This document shows positions 36,118-55,800 of a stretch of 64,000 bases of DNA, piece by piece. The stretch spans positions 4,239,001-4,303,000 of the forward strand of contig JAZARR010000059.1 of the NCBI GenBank assembly GCA_037389465.1. The letters run 5' to 3'. The number at the start of each line of letters is the position of its first letter. Position 1 is the stretch's first letter. Below the pieces are notes generated by a model, which was not told the DNA's origin, did no database searches, and saw nothing but the letters and a program-made list of their open reading frames with translations. The DNA is from Baylisascaris procyonis (Eukaryota; Nematoda; Chromadorea; Rhabditida; Ascarididae). Made by a program: the position numbers and the translations under genes.

Positions 36118-37197
36118 GTCACCAAAAAATCAAAAAATATGCTCAATAATGCCTACGTACTATGATGATCACTCACCTAGACAAATCTCCTGCAAAAGAC
36201 CCGTCCTTTTGTGGCTCACATTAACATGTGTATTCCTCTTCAAAGTGATGGAATAATGTGAAGGATGGCACTGGAGTTAATCTGCAATTTAGAATATAGA
36301 CCCCAAATTTCGTAATTCAGTGGTTCCGGATTTCGAAGCACTAGGCAAACAGGTATAAACATGGGCGCAATCGCGATGTTGCCATAATGCATCTTGCAAA
36401 TACAAATGCATGACAAATGAAGAAGCGTGTTAGGTTAGTGCCATATACGCAATTGCAATTCGGCCTACCGGAGGGCCGGCATCTCAAATATGAAAAAACA
36501 TCTGCGAAAGTGGATAACGCTTTGTTTTCGACAAAGCCGGCTGTTGAACATGCTTTTGAAAAGTTTAGTTTGAACAGCATTGTATGAGTAGCAGAGGGGA
36601 CTTGGTTTGCAAATTTTCTGGCACCTTAGATGTCAATAACTCATACAAGAAGTGGTGAATGGCAACGCAACAAATGACGAGCCGGCAAGGTGGCGCAGAT
36701 TATCCTCTCAAATTTCATCGTTTAGGCTCGTGGTTTCTGAAGTGAAGCTAACGACGGACATGAAGCCAAATATGCACATGCTTATAGACACGATATTGCC
36801 ATAGAGCACTTCGGTTTAAATTACCAAAGACATATTGAAGAATAAATTTGTGCCTGCTTCGGTGGTGAGTTTCCTCGATCTTTTTTAAAAACAGTCGGAC
36901 AAAATTATGAGGATTCAATGTCATCATACACATTTGCATTAAGTATAGTAGCTGCTTTGCCCTGTCGATCCAGACGTTTGGCCTGCATGAAGATTGACGA
37001 ATGGCTGGTCATTAAATTCGAAAACACTAGGCTTATTACTTAGGTCACAGTAGAAAATGCGCGTTTCGCCCCAGTTTTATCTGCCGGATCATTGCTGTTC
37101 GTTTCAGTGCTGCCCCTAATTATCCAATAATCTGCAACCAATTTCATCAGTTGGCCCTAGATTGGCAATATTTTAGCAGCAAATAACTATTTCATAG

Positions 37198-37433
37198 GTG
37201 GGCCAGCACCACTGCTCCCATCCGTGATATCAGAAGATCCTTTAGCAAATGAACTCGAGAATAGTGCACATCGATATTCCACCCGATGTGTTTATAAAGG
37301 GCGTTTAAACATAGAAGATAAGTGTTCATGCAGAGTGTTGATGGAAGTGTACGACATGTGTCTCATCGAAATGAATGTAAATCTTATTGCACTACAGTTA
37401 GTTGAGTTGTACAGAGCGCATAGTATGTATTAG
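37198..37433 (+). CDS. Candidate terminal exon, cysteine-rich, unidentified
   Basis: An acceptor ACTATTTCATAG ends at 37197. From there a frame reads GPAPLLPSVISEDPLANELE, then RCVYKGRLNIEDKCSCRVL and YDMCLIEMNVNL, to TAG at 37431-37433. The CxC plus two flanking cysteines and the absence of membrane segments would suit a small secreted protein. No upstream signal-peptide exon could be identified and there is no clear AATAAA close downstream. Confidence 0.2.
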
Positions 37434-44319
<6,886 letters not shown>

Positions 44320-45476
44320 ATGATGCATAAGATTACTATATTGATGAGCATCGCTGGTAAGTGAATGAGCACAAAATTACTTCGCAAATATTTTTAATGA
44401 AATCATTACCACTGCATACTCGAATTTTACAATGCTCAAAACTATTTTTAGCATGGAAATACGAAGAATTAAATTTATGCATAGTGGTAATCAGTTCATT
44501 AATGGCATGTCATAGCACAAAAAACAAGAAGCATTATCACTAGCCGCATTAAACGTAAGCAACAAAGCCGCTAGGTGCACAGTCTCGCAAATTCAGCTCG
44601 GCGTAATTGCTCCGCTCGGAAACAATGCGATTCTGAAATCAACCAAACCTGATCGATGATGATTTATATCGCAATAAATACTATACTTAACATTCAATCG
44701 GAAAAACAAGACGAAATATTCGATTAAATATACGTTTTTATTTTATTTTGATCTCAGATGGATGAACTGCATATAATACCCCAATGAATTTTGTGAGTAA
44801 AATGTGAAAGCATATTAACCTCATTTCATTTATGCGTATAAAACGAAAGCCCCATAACACATTAAAAAACGGTAGAAATTCGAAGTACAGTGATCATAAA
44901 TTTATGCAGGAAAATAGCAAAGCCCTTGGTCACATAATAAGAGCAATATGCTACATCCCGTTCAGTAGCTATAGCAGTTGAACGCTCCAGGCGAGCAACA
45001 TTTTGCAGTTGTTTTCAGAGAGTTATTCACCTTCTATTTACTCATTTTGAATTTTTTGCAACTACTTTCTGCGTCAAAAGTAAAAGCATAGGAAGAGTGT
45101 TTGTGAGTTTATGTTACGCATGCCAACCTTCATTCCGACAGTATTACTCGCAAGGAAAGTAAAAGAAATAAAAGAAAAATACAATGAAAAGGCTCACTGT
45201 GAAGAAATGCGGGGTGATAGTAGAAAAAGAGTGGCACGAGCAGAAGAACAATTTATACAGAAGACATTCTCGATTCACAATAGGCCACTTGTACTGCGGA
45301 TTCATAATCAAGTGGGCACTAAAATCATTAAATATCGAACATACAATTTTTATATAGTGAACATTTTAGCATATATACTTTATGTGAAATATCTGTATGG
45401 TTTGTGTGGAGCATCATCGAATATTTTTGAAACAGTTAATACGATATTGACATGCTATGGAACTTGCCCGAATTGA
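44320..45476 (+). CDS. Candidate two-exon small secreted-protein gene, unproven
   Basis: Exon 1 (44320-44356) would encode MMHKITILMSIA and ends at a consensus donor, GTAAGT. Two acceptors keep the frame. One, CTATTTTTAG ending at 44452, gives a 42-residue product ending at a TAG near 44542. The other, near 45150 (TTCCGACAG), gives MMHKITILMSIAVLLARK, a classical signal-peptide shape, followed by about 105 lysine- and glutamate-rich residues ending CYGTCPN at TGA 45474-45476. An AATAAA 38 bases after that stop favours the second. TATTATAAAAG lies about 20 bases before the ATG. No family recognised. Confidence 0.25.
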
Positions 45477-45513
45477 ACCAATAACATACCTAGAATACTA
45501 ATAGTTTTCAATT

Positions 45514-45519
45514 AATAAA
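45514..45519 (+). terminator. Possible polyadenylation signal
   Basis: AATAAA 38 bases downstream of the stop codon of the 44320-45476 candidate. Confidence 0.3.
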
Positions 45520-46585
45520 GAATTGTTTTCATAAGCACTCCATGAAAGTTATCCACAAAGTTAGAAAAACTAAGCCGTTCTTCTTGCATGAAAAATAATT
45601 CATCTATTAAATGCCCACGCATTTGCAGTTATAATCTTTTTTTTTTTTTTTTTTGCAACAACGTTTATGATTCAATTCATCTTCCGTTTGAGAAAGTGGG
45701 ATAAACGAAAGTTTATACATCTGAATTCTACAGAAAAGAGAGAAATATGTCAAAAAATCGCTAAGAAATTGTGGTCAATTCGCCAAGTTCGAAGCAAAAG
45801 AATTAACATTATTCTTCTATGAGAAGATATTTATTTTTTTCTTTTTAAATGGCAAGAAAGCTAAAAAAAAGTTTTTTGCACTTAGGAAATAGTTTCATAA
45901 TCATTAACAATTTTAGCGGTCATTACAATAAAAGTGTTCTTGTTTGTAATGTAGATATGAAATAATCCCTAAGAAGGATAACTATTAAGTGAGCCGATCG
46001 AATTCGATCAAATCAATATCAAATGTCCATATCAGACAAATCACTGCGGGATTTATGTAAACTCATGTTTTCCAAAGCAAAAACATTGACGAATTCATCA
46101 ATGATAGAAGGAAGTTAATTACCCATTGAAAGATGAAAGCGAAAAATGTTAGTGTTGTTATGGTTTTAGTTGGGAAACGATACACAGCAATCCCATTAAT
46201 ATAGAATCAGAACAGACAAGCACTAGCTCATTGAAGATCACAGAATGTTTAGACGACGAGGTTACCACGCTGTATGTTAGGATTATCAATAGGGATGAAG
46301 AAAGCCGCCATATTTTGGCTATAAATGACAGCAACTTCATGGTGCCGTATAATTCCGACTTGAGCTCTCATAGAAACCTTTTTCTGATAATAAAATTTTC
46401 AGCACGAATAAAGTTTCTTTTGGAGGCTTTGTTCGCAGATTTATGGAAGAATACAATATGCAGATGCCCATTCTATGTGGAAGTAAATGTGTGCAATTAC
46501 CTGTAGCCTAATTTTTCGAATCATCAAAGACTGATAGGTATAGTCAATACTCTAAACTGCAAATGTCATGCTCCTTTCGCTCATG
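45520..46585. other. Intergenic between candidate gene and the Ig gene 3' end
   Basis: No supported gene. One plus-strand open frame (46231-46506) has no motifs. The region separates a plus-strand candidate from the minus-strand Ig gene, i.e. convergent transcription. Confidence 0.5.
45637..45654. repeat. Poly-T run (18 T)
   Basis: Uninterrupted T-run in AT-rich intergenic DNA. Confidence 0.9.
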
Positions 46586-46591
46586 TTTATT
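46586..46591 (-). terminator. Polyadenylation signal of the Ig-domain gene
   Basis: AATAAA on the minus strand, 217 bases after the stop codon at 46808-46810. It is the first canonical hexamer I see downstream of the last exon. Confidence 0.5.
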
Positions 46592-46807
46592 TGTGCTTAT
46601 TTCTGCGTCAAAATGGAGCGACCTAACTGCTTCTTTGCACATCCCAAGCAATTTAAATCGGTTTGATATACTTTTCTGAGATACAAAAAGATTTCAAAAC
46701 AGCAGGAAGAAAAGTGGTCAAAAAGAGGAAAATATTATATCTGTTAGAGGGATAGCGTGGACCTCATAAACGAGAAGTGAGTAGTGAGCATAGGTGAGAG
46801 ATGTGAG

Positions 46808-49800
46808 TCAAACCACCGCCTCCTTGCTCAGATAGAATTGGTAGGCCGACTCGGTCCTACTCTCACAGCGCATTACCTCAACGGGCTGCCCCGACGGCTG
46901 GTACAGTGGACGTGGTGCTTCCTCCACATATGTCTGATGTACGTTTAAACTGCAAATAACAAGCATTAATGTGATGAGGCTATCTACGCCTGTAATCAGT
47001 TGTTAGAAATCGTTCAGCATTTATATTACCTACCATATTTTTGACGAATCACCCTTCAAATAGCTCTCAAGACTATCAACAAGAAATCATTCAAAACTTG
47101 TATTGCATCTAGTTGTTATACTCGATCCCGATCAATCATCTCGCCAGCTAAATAAAAACCAATTACAAAAAATTCAGACTGGTTTACCGACATAGCGCTT
47201 AGAAAATGTTTCATCATGCTGAAGCTTTTTGAAATTTCGTTTCGTCGGTGCACTCTTTGGAACATCTTTGCGCACGTCGATGGTTTTGTTCAGTTACTGT
47301 GCAATAAATGCACACCTATAGGCTAAACTTAAGCGCTTTGGAAAGCTTGTTTTGCGAGAACGCACTGAGGCGACGCAGTGCTAATGCGTCTGGGTGAGCG
47401 TGTGGGTGTTTGTTGGTCCGTCTGTCTGTCTGTCTGGCAGATTCAAATGATGAACTGCTATAGCTGGAAGGACGAAATTTGGGGGAACAATCTGCATCAC
47501 TAAATATCCCCTGTACTATTAAATTCGGTTGAAGCTGTGAACATTTAAAGGCGGAAATTTTTTTATGGTACACAGCTTGGGTTACAATAAAACGAATCTT
47601 CTGCAGACTTGTAGCAGCGCTGGGGTTAATTAAAATATAGGGGCATCGCTAAGCTTATGGGATAATCTGAGAAAGCGTTTGGCCAGGTGAGCTGAATGCA
47701 GAGGTGACCATATGGGGCTACATACTCTGGCACGCTCTTCCGCCTATTATTATCTCATATATCATAAATAAACCACACACAACTAGCAAAATTAATGAAT
47801 TGCACTCATCAAATAAAGTGAGGTGAATTTTTTTCAACGAAAAAAATTAGAATGAATTAAAGCGAAAACGGTTTTACGACTAATTCAGTTTTATGAAAAA
47901 CATGGATTATGTACGCATATACTATGCGAGACAGCATTAGTGCTTCAGTACCCATGCCCTCTTCAGTCAAACAACAAATTAATCAACGTCCTGAAGAAAT
48001 TACTTTGCTAAGAATGGTATGTAAACATCACAAAAAAGAGGCAAAATAAACGATTCTATGTATATGCGAGCATAATCCATCTTTCCGTATAAGGAAGAAA
48101 TTCTCATGAAGGGACAAAGGATTTTTCCGACGATTGAAAGCTGTGGAAAAAGCGGTTTTAATAAAGGCATTTTCATATGTTTTATATAGAGTCTTTCGTA
48201 TAAACATAAATGTAAATTAAGGTCGTCATTGACAAAGTATCATAACAACATCATTAATGGCTTCAAATGAATTGAATTGCGAAAACTAAGTACTACTATA
48301 AGCACCAACTACTGGCACTACCAGCAGCACACTTCACTGGCGGGTATATTCGGAAGCGCTGTTAGCACAGCTATTTATAAATATTTTTCGAACCCACTCG
48401 TTTTGCGATGAGGAATAAATTTGTGAAACTATTATATGCTAAGATAATTGGGGTGTTTTTGATGACCAATGAAAACTTGTCCGCAGACGGGGACCAACCC
48501 GCGACCTCTTGCTTGCTGGGCGAGTGCTCTTTCGCTGAGCTAAAAAACGTCCCATTATGATTCTTAGTCTGAGCCGGACTTCAGTTGGCTCATAACCCAA
48601 AAACATTCAACATTTACATGCCAAGATAGTTAACATTTACAAAGCATTCACTGAATAAAACTAAAGAGAAATTACTTTGTTTTCCTCTTGTCGTCGTATG
48701 GCGATGCTGATTTCACTTCTGAAAATGGCAGATTTTAAGCTTTTAATCAAAAACTGTAAGACTCCTCACTCGCTCAAGAAGAGCTACTACTTCTAATATA
48801 CGTCAAATTTCAATGGCCTTAAAGCCACATATTTCTAGTGATGATGTATTCTAAAGCACATTCCCCCCCCCCCCCCCCCCCAAGATGGCCGTTGACATTG
48901 CAAGTCCCTCAAAATTTTTAGGCGCAGAGTTTTCAAGGAGGACTTTTTAACATTAGTGTGATTATTCTACTCCCGAGATTTGGCAAATTATAACAGCGGC
49001 TATAAAGCTTTCTATGGTGGAAAGATGCCAGCACTCTTTTCCATGTTTATGACGGAATTTAACTGCATTGAGAATGCGATCTTAGTGAGGCAGTCGTGTT
49101 TCGCAAAAAAATTACAGGGATGAGCGAGTGCAGCTCATTCGAGAGAAGCACTCACCGAGATGGCGGCTTTATTCGAGGCTTAGGATAGCTAAATCATTAT
49201 TCTCTGATCACTTAGGAAAATTCCAAACGAAGTAAGTATTTAATTCTGCGAAGAAGCAGAGTACAGAATAGAATAAATTTTAGGGAAAGAAATGTCAGTG
49301 TATCATATTCTTGCAGCTGCCGTAGAGCAACTCTGAATGACACGAAAAGGATCAAATTAAAATTGCAAGGTACTGGGAAGTAAATATCTACTCAGCAATA
49401 TCTCTTGTGGCGAATGTCATTTATAGAGGATGTATATTCGCTATCACCCTTGCGGACTATCTTTAAATGCTCCAACTTGCCAGCAATGAACTACTCTCTT
49501 ATTTCGCATGCACATAGATAAACAATGACACTCTGCTCTCTGATAATAGCCCTTAATATGAAGAGATACTTACTGTTAAAGCATAAAAGATTCCTCCTCA
49601 CACAAAAAATCAGAACGATGAACGTTAGCAGACCAGCTGCAATGAATAGTATCAGAGCAACTAGCCATCCGGGAAAGGAGCTGGAGCTAGCCGATCCTCC
49701 ACCAAGCAGCGCTCCCAACGTTACAGCGATACTGGAATGATTCCTCTATATCCATTCACAGTATAACAAACAAATAAATTTGATCATGACACTGACCAAT

Positions 49801-52800
49801 ATGGAAAAGTAAAGCAAGTGAGACTTAGCGCATATGCAATTGGAGCACTCGGAAGTTTTGTATTCGATAAAAAACAAGGTTTAAAAAAATTGAAGAAAAA
49901 TAATATATTTTAGTGAATAGCTACAAGCAACTGAAAGCTTGCCTGCTAGAGCAGACGAAGTTTCTAAATCTATCCCTCATCCCGCTAATTATCTCACTGA
50001 TTGCGCCTTTGAATTAGCATTTCTGGATTATCTTTCGCAACTCTTATGAGCTGGTTCTGCAAATGCTTAAACTGCTCCGAGAATACATCCGGCTAACAAA
50101 TCTCACGATCTCATTTCGATGTTGAGACATAAAGGAATCTTGCTGGAAATATTGTATGGAATTACACAGCAAAAATAAAGAAAAATCCGAGCAGCTAAAT
50201 AAGACATACACTTTCTTACTGAAATTACTAATAGACGTACTGCTTGCTGCCATATGTATTTTGTACTTTAAGTACGATTTGACGGCTTTGATCTGCATCC
50301 GTTACTGGTGAGATGTGCAACCGTGCGAGATAACAATTCGGTAGTGTATTGTTTTGTGTCGTTCCTTCGAATCGAAAATTTTGCCAACTTTGTCCTATTT
50401 GAAGTTCATTCTGATCAACAGCAAAGATCACATCGCGAGGTGGTTTTGGCGCTGGTTCAGCACAGTAATGCACTGTGACGATAGCTGTTTCCGAATTGGG
50501 TGACTGAAAACAATAAAGTTTACATGCGCAACTTGTTTTACTCTTGATCGGAAGGTACACTGTATGGCTGCACCTAACAAGTCATATTTTCCAAGTTCTA
50601 GACTTTGGCCATTTAGGGGATTGAGTTATTATTATTAATTGTGTTAAATGATCGATTGCTGTGTTTACAGATGAATCTTTAGAAAAGTATTCCATATTGA
50701 GTGTTAAAAAGGAGATCTCTCTGCTGTAAATAAGTTGGTGGAACAGAAAACTGGAAGTAACACAGCGCTAGCAAGTGCCTTTCATTGTGAACACTATTGC
50801 AAGAAACGTTAAAATGTTTGCAGGAGAGAGAAATTCTGAAGGGGATAGAAAATTTGAATACTAACTGAACATGGAAGGTGGTCTTCATGGGCTTGAAGAG
50901 CGGAACGCTATTTTGGCATAAAGTGATAAAGAGTAATGAAGTGATAATGATAAAAAATGCCAAATGGTGATAAAGGTGAACCTTCTAATGTCCTTTCAAA
51001 CAGTAATTCACAGTTATGATCGAATAAAAGTTTTGAACTACTGAATCTCGCAAATAATTTTTCATTCAAAATAATATATGTGCTCGAAAATTCAACATTT
51101 CCCTTTTTTTGCCTTGCTATGCTTAAGTTGCTCAAAACGCTTTTGTGATTAAAAAATTCCAAGGCAGGAACTTCAGGGGAGACGGTGGAGCAAAAGCATG
51201 AAACCATAGCATATACTGCATCCTAGCAAAAAAGGAGGACTTTACCATGCAGCTGATTAAAACGCAAATTTTTTGATAGATGCCGCATACTTCTGAAACA
51301 TTAAAAATGAATGAGAGGAGAATTGTGGATTGAATAAATTGCTGGGAGCTAATTGCAATAATTCAAAAATGGCAATCATAAAATTGCAACCTTTTCAACA
51401 CTGGGAGCTGTATCAGATTGCATCGGTGGTCCCTGAACTTGCACGCTGAGTACACTTGGTCCGGGAGTATCCAGCGATGGCGAGCATTCTGGAGTACCCT
51501 GCGAGACGTAGGAGCATGCCGAACACCAGTATTGCCCCGAGAACGAGTAGTTCGCAATACGAAGGGAACACACAGCATTCAACCTCTGGAATATGAATAA
51601 ACGATGTAGTAAAATTGATGGCGCAATAAGGAGTCAAAGTGGCTTCAAGGGAAGGAAATAATATCCGAATTTCATTTTCTGAATGAATTTAGCAGCACGT
51701 GTGAATTCCTCGAATTTTTTAGGCCTTTTAGATGGAAAGGATCTCAAGCTGTCGTTTAGGGTCACGTTACCTTTAACAACTTGTGCCGCTTGTTGCCGTT
51801 GCAGTTTCAACAACTGTTTCTGAGGGATAAAAGGAACACATTGCCAACTGTCTGAATAAAGCCAAGTCGACTGTATAAAAGATCCTTTTCCAAAGCATCT
51901 TAACCCGTAGACAGCTTCATCAACAATTTACGTGTACAAAATGAGCACAAATCAGCAAACCTTGCCACATAAGTAAGACCTCATTGCATAGTGACTGATT
52001 TTTTACTCAGTGATTGGTCGCTAAGCGAATATAGGAAATTCATATGTTTACTGATGTTTGGTTACATCAGAAGATGGTAATATACTGAAATAATCTCAAC
52101 TATGAATTTGCTGGCGATCTGAAGAATTCTGAGAGGGAGGCAATGCGAGTATCGCATATTAAGATGATGAATATGGCTGCCATTATTTTGCAACCATGGA
52201 GAAGGGAAGGATTTCGCGATTTTCTTCTTCGATTCGAATGCATCGGATTGTGCAATTACTATTAGAAATTTTCTGTCGCCAAGCTTCACGGAGCAGAGAA
52301 ATCCAATCGTCCGTCTTTCAAAACCTCTCAATCCAGCTCAATTTTCAAATAAAGTAATTTAGATCGAGTTTGCAAGAATCGCCTCGATAAGCACTTTCAA
52401 CATCAATAAATAAATTTTTGTCTGGATCGAGTGAAAATGAAGAGTGTTATAGCGAACAAAACGGCACTCTAAATTTTTTGCTTTACGAACCCAAAATTTT
52501 GAAAAAATTGTCAGAATTTATCGGAAGATGCGATATCTTAGCACCTGAGTTAAGAAAGAAAAGTACTTCTTATGACCTAGAGAAAATGAGAAGAAAGTGG
52601 CAAAAATTTGACTTTTTAATAAAAAAAAAACGAGAAATCATTTCGAATATCATTTTTGTAGCATAACTCCATAACCTCCGAGGTGACTTTGATGATTTCC
52701 AACTGGTTTAAATGCAAATGTAAGCTACTTTTCAGAGGTACTGGCTTTCTGGTCTAAAGCATATCTACAGGCCTGACGGCCTAGAAAAGTCTAATTCACG

Positions 52801-55800
52801 TACTTAAGTCACTGACGCCTGTTCCAGAACTCTGCGTTCAGCTCCAATTTATAGCTGTCAATAATACCGTGAAAGATGTTACAAAAACTTACAACTTTTA
52901 TGAAAAAAAAAATCGACAGAAATCTTCAGGTCGCCTAAATATCGCAGGGAATGAAACATAGCAGCATTCGGCATCAATAATGTTCTGAGTGAATTTTCTC
53001 TACCACTAAGAGGTTTACCTACTTTGTTCGTAGACCTACTGAACACCACGTTATAGGTGAGCACAACTTGTTCGATCAATCTCTTCGAAACTAGTTCAGC
53101 CTATCTTCCCAAAATTTGAGAGGTTGCTTTTGATGACCTTTCAAAATTATGAACGCTAACCGAGTAAATGAAGGCGGTAAAATTATTCGGTGAGCCACAA
53201 ATAAATGAATGCCAATTGTATTTACTCGTTCATTTGTTAACACTGCATTTTTTGACTGCGTTAAAAATAACAGCTTTGATGCAAATGCAAAGAATGCTGC
53301 AAGCGTGCAAAACAAATTGCGTGGAAATGAAATCTTCTGGTTCAGTTCGCATTACGCTCATAATGATAAAGAACGAGGAATGTTTAGAGATCACCATAAC
53401 GACGAGTGCTGAAAATCAATGACGATAGTGGGTGGATATCGAGATTACCATCCATCGAAGGATCATAACATCGCACCTGATCGCACTCAACACAAGCAAC
53501 TTAATTTCCGTGAACCCTTCTTGTGCATTCGATTATGACTAACGAACGCCAGCCAATTCAGCGTGGCTAATACGCTTAACGGTGGGAAGCCCGCTGTGCG
53601 GATTTATGCGGCGACATATTAGAGCCCGATAAGAACGTAATTAGTAATCGGGCAATGATTATGCATGATGCTTACAACAAGGTTGTTGGCGAGTGCTGGT
53701 TGAGTGCGTTGATCGAGAGGTACTTCTTGGTATTGACCATCAAAACCTTGTGCACACGCCGCATCGACCACCTGACCGTTGCTTTTGCTCAGCTTCCAGA
53801 AGACAAGCGGTCTTGGACTGCCCTCCACCTGGCAACCTAAGTTGATCTGCTGGTTCATGTCGATGCGATTACCTGCTTGAAAAGGTGCCGCACTTTGCAT
53901 CGTTTGAAAATTGTCCTGGATGAGCCGCGCGGCAGCTGCAAAATACTTCGTCTTTCATTCGTTTTTTCACCATCATTATTCTAAGGCAAAAGAATTCTTT
54001 CATATAGGAGAGTGCTGCAAAAACTTTGCATTAAAAATATTCACAGCATTTTTTGAGGAGCAAAATTCGAGCGGAACATAATTCGGCGTAATACATGCGA
54101 GCATTGGATGTCCACAAACGCAGTTTATGTTCCTATCCAAATAACGTAAAATTACAATACTTTCTTGCAGAGGAAACCTGTTATTGAAGTATACTTGACG
54201 TTTCCCATTCAAAATGCTCTGTGTAGGAGACTAAGCGTTTAAATTTTTGACAAGCTTGAGGGTAACCTTCAATTTAAGGAGGATTTCTAATTAAGAATTT
54301 GAGTGTCAATTTAATAAACTTACAGTAAGGATCAATTTGAACGGCTTGTGAGGTTGGCATTTCATTATCGGAAAATAGACCATTATTTGCCGAACACTGT
54401 ATAGACTGTCCAATCATTTCCGTACCAATCGTTATATCTGCACCGTTACCGCTGAAAATTGACTTTTCATTAAACGGGTCCACTTAAAAAGTTTTACTTT
54501 TCCATCAGTAATTATTGTGCAGAGACGAAAAAATCGACCATTCCCTCCTTGAACCGAAAAACCTTCGCTCATGTTTAAGCACTTCAATTCCCTGGCAAAT
54601 CCTTCGATCAGTGAATGAAATGGCTCATTGGTGATGCCATTTTTGGGTCATTAGTGACTCCACGACGAAGAATCGGTTATAATTTCATAAAAGACAAGTG
54701 GCTGATAAGAAAGTGCCACGATAAGGCCACTGCATTAACCGACAGTGATTCTAGAATAGATAGGACGTTGCTGGTAGTGGCCATTGACAAGCAGATAGAG
54801 GGATGCAAGGCTAGAAATTTGACAGTGAAAAATACTATACGATTAAAGTGAGCAAAAACGGAACCTTGTAACCACACCATTCTTGAGCCACCGAAACACA
54901 GTAGCGGGTGGATGCGACTGCACCGCACAACGAAGTGTTTTCCTACGAGCGCTCTGCTGACATAGGCCGTCGCTGCCGCGAATACACTCCACATAAAATC
55001 GGTAACCCTAAAGCACGACCATTTGCGATGTAGTAAAACCGGAAGAATCTCAAATATTTTAAGAGGATACTTCATGAGAGGAATTAGGAAGTACGTTGTA
55101 CATGTTTCAGCAGATGAATCCCATCAATACTGAACCTTAGGTTTACACCGTTGTTTTGTAGCACATTACTGGAAATAAAAGTTTCAAACGAGCGACCACA
55201 AACGCAACTTAAAATTTATGCAATAATGCTCAGGGTTTCGAGTTTGTAATACTGACATTTTAAGTGCACTGTGGAAATCGACAAATGAAAGAGTGCGTGA
55301 GTTATGCGATTTACCTTTTTCTTCATCAACAGTCCTGGGGGAGTTTTCGAAACGAAAACTTGCCAACACCGAAATAAATTTCATATCAAAGCATTCATTT
55401 GGCTAATTCAGCGCATTCAAACTCTCCATGTGCCAAAAGGATGCATATAAAACCCACAAGCCGGTCTCCACCAAGGAGCCTCTACTCGTCCAGTTAGTTG
55501 AAACTGAAGTCAGAGACGAGATCACTGCAGAAAGCTCATAGCGACCATCGCTGCAGCAATTACTCTCTAACAGCGAAGTGCAAGTCTCTCTTGCTCTTAT
55601 AAGCGAGCGATATACTAACACGATATGCATAACTTAACAAGTGCATATAGGACTTCCCAAATGCAACACACCACTCATTCTGGTTAACTTTTCGCTACTC
55701 ACTTGGACTAGCATTACAATACCTAACAAACTATGACTGCAAATAAACAAGTTGGAGCTCCTGCGATGTGCTCCTTTAGCAGTTTCGCCAATTTAGTCGA

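Noticed and set aside
46231..46506. 91-codon plus-strand frame just beyond the Ig gene
   Set aside because: No start context, splice signal or motif.
52418..53422. Plus-strand open frames in introns of the Ig gene as nested genes
   Set aside because: Length is within the chance range for this composition, and no signal peptide, splice sites or motifs were found.
54677..55075. 132-codon minus-strand frame as the coding frame of this region
   Set aside because: The Ig pattern (LRCAVQSHPPATVFRWLKN) is in another frame between acceptor 55008 and donor 54877; the longer frame is its shadow.
55403..55630. Minus-strand open frame with NWT, as another Ig exon between exons 4 and 5
   Set aside because: Exons 4 and 5 join in phase 0, while the best acceptor here enters in phase 2 and the peptide has no Ig strand signatures.
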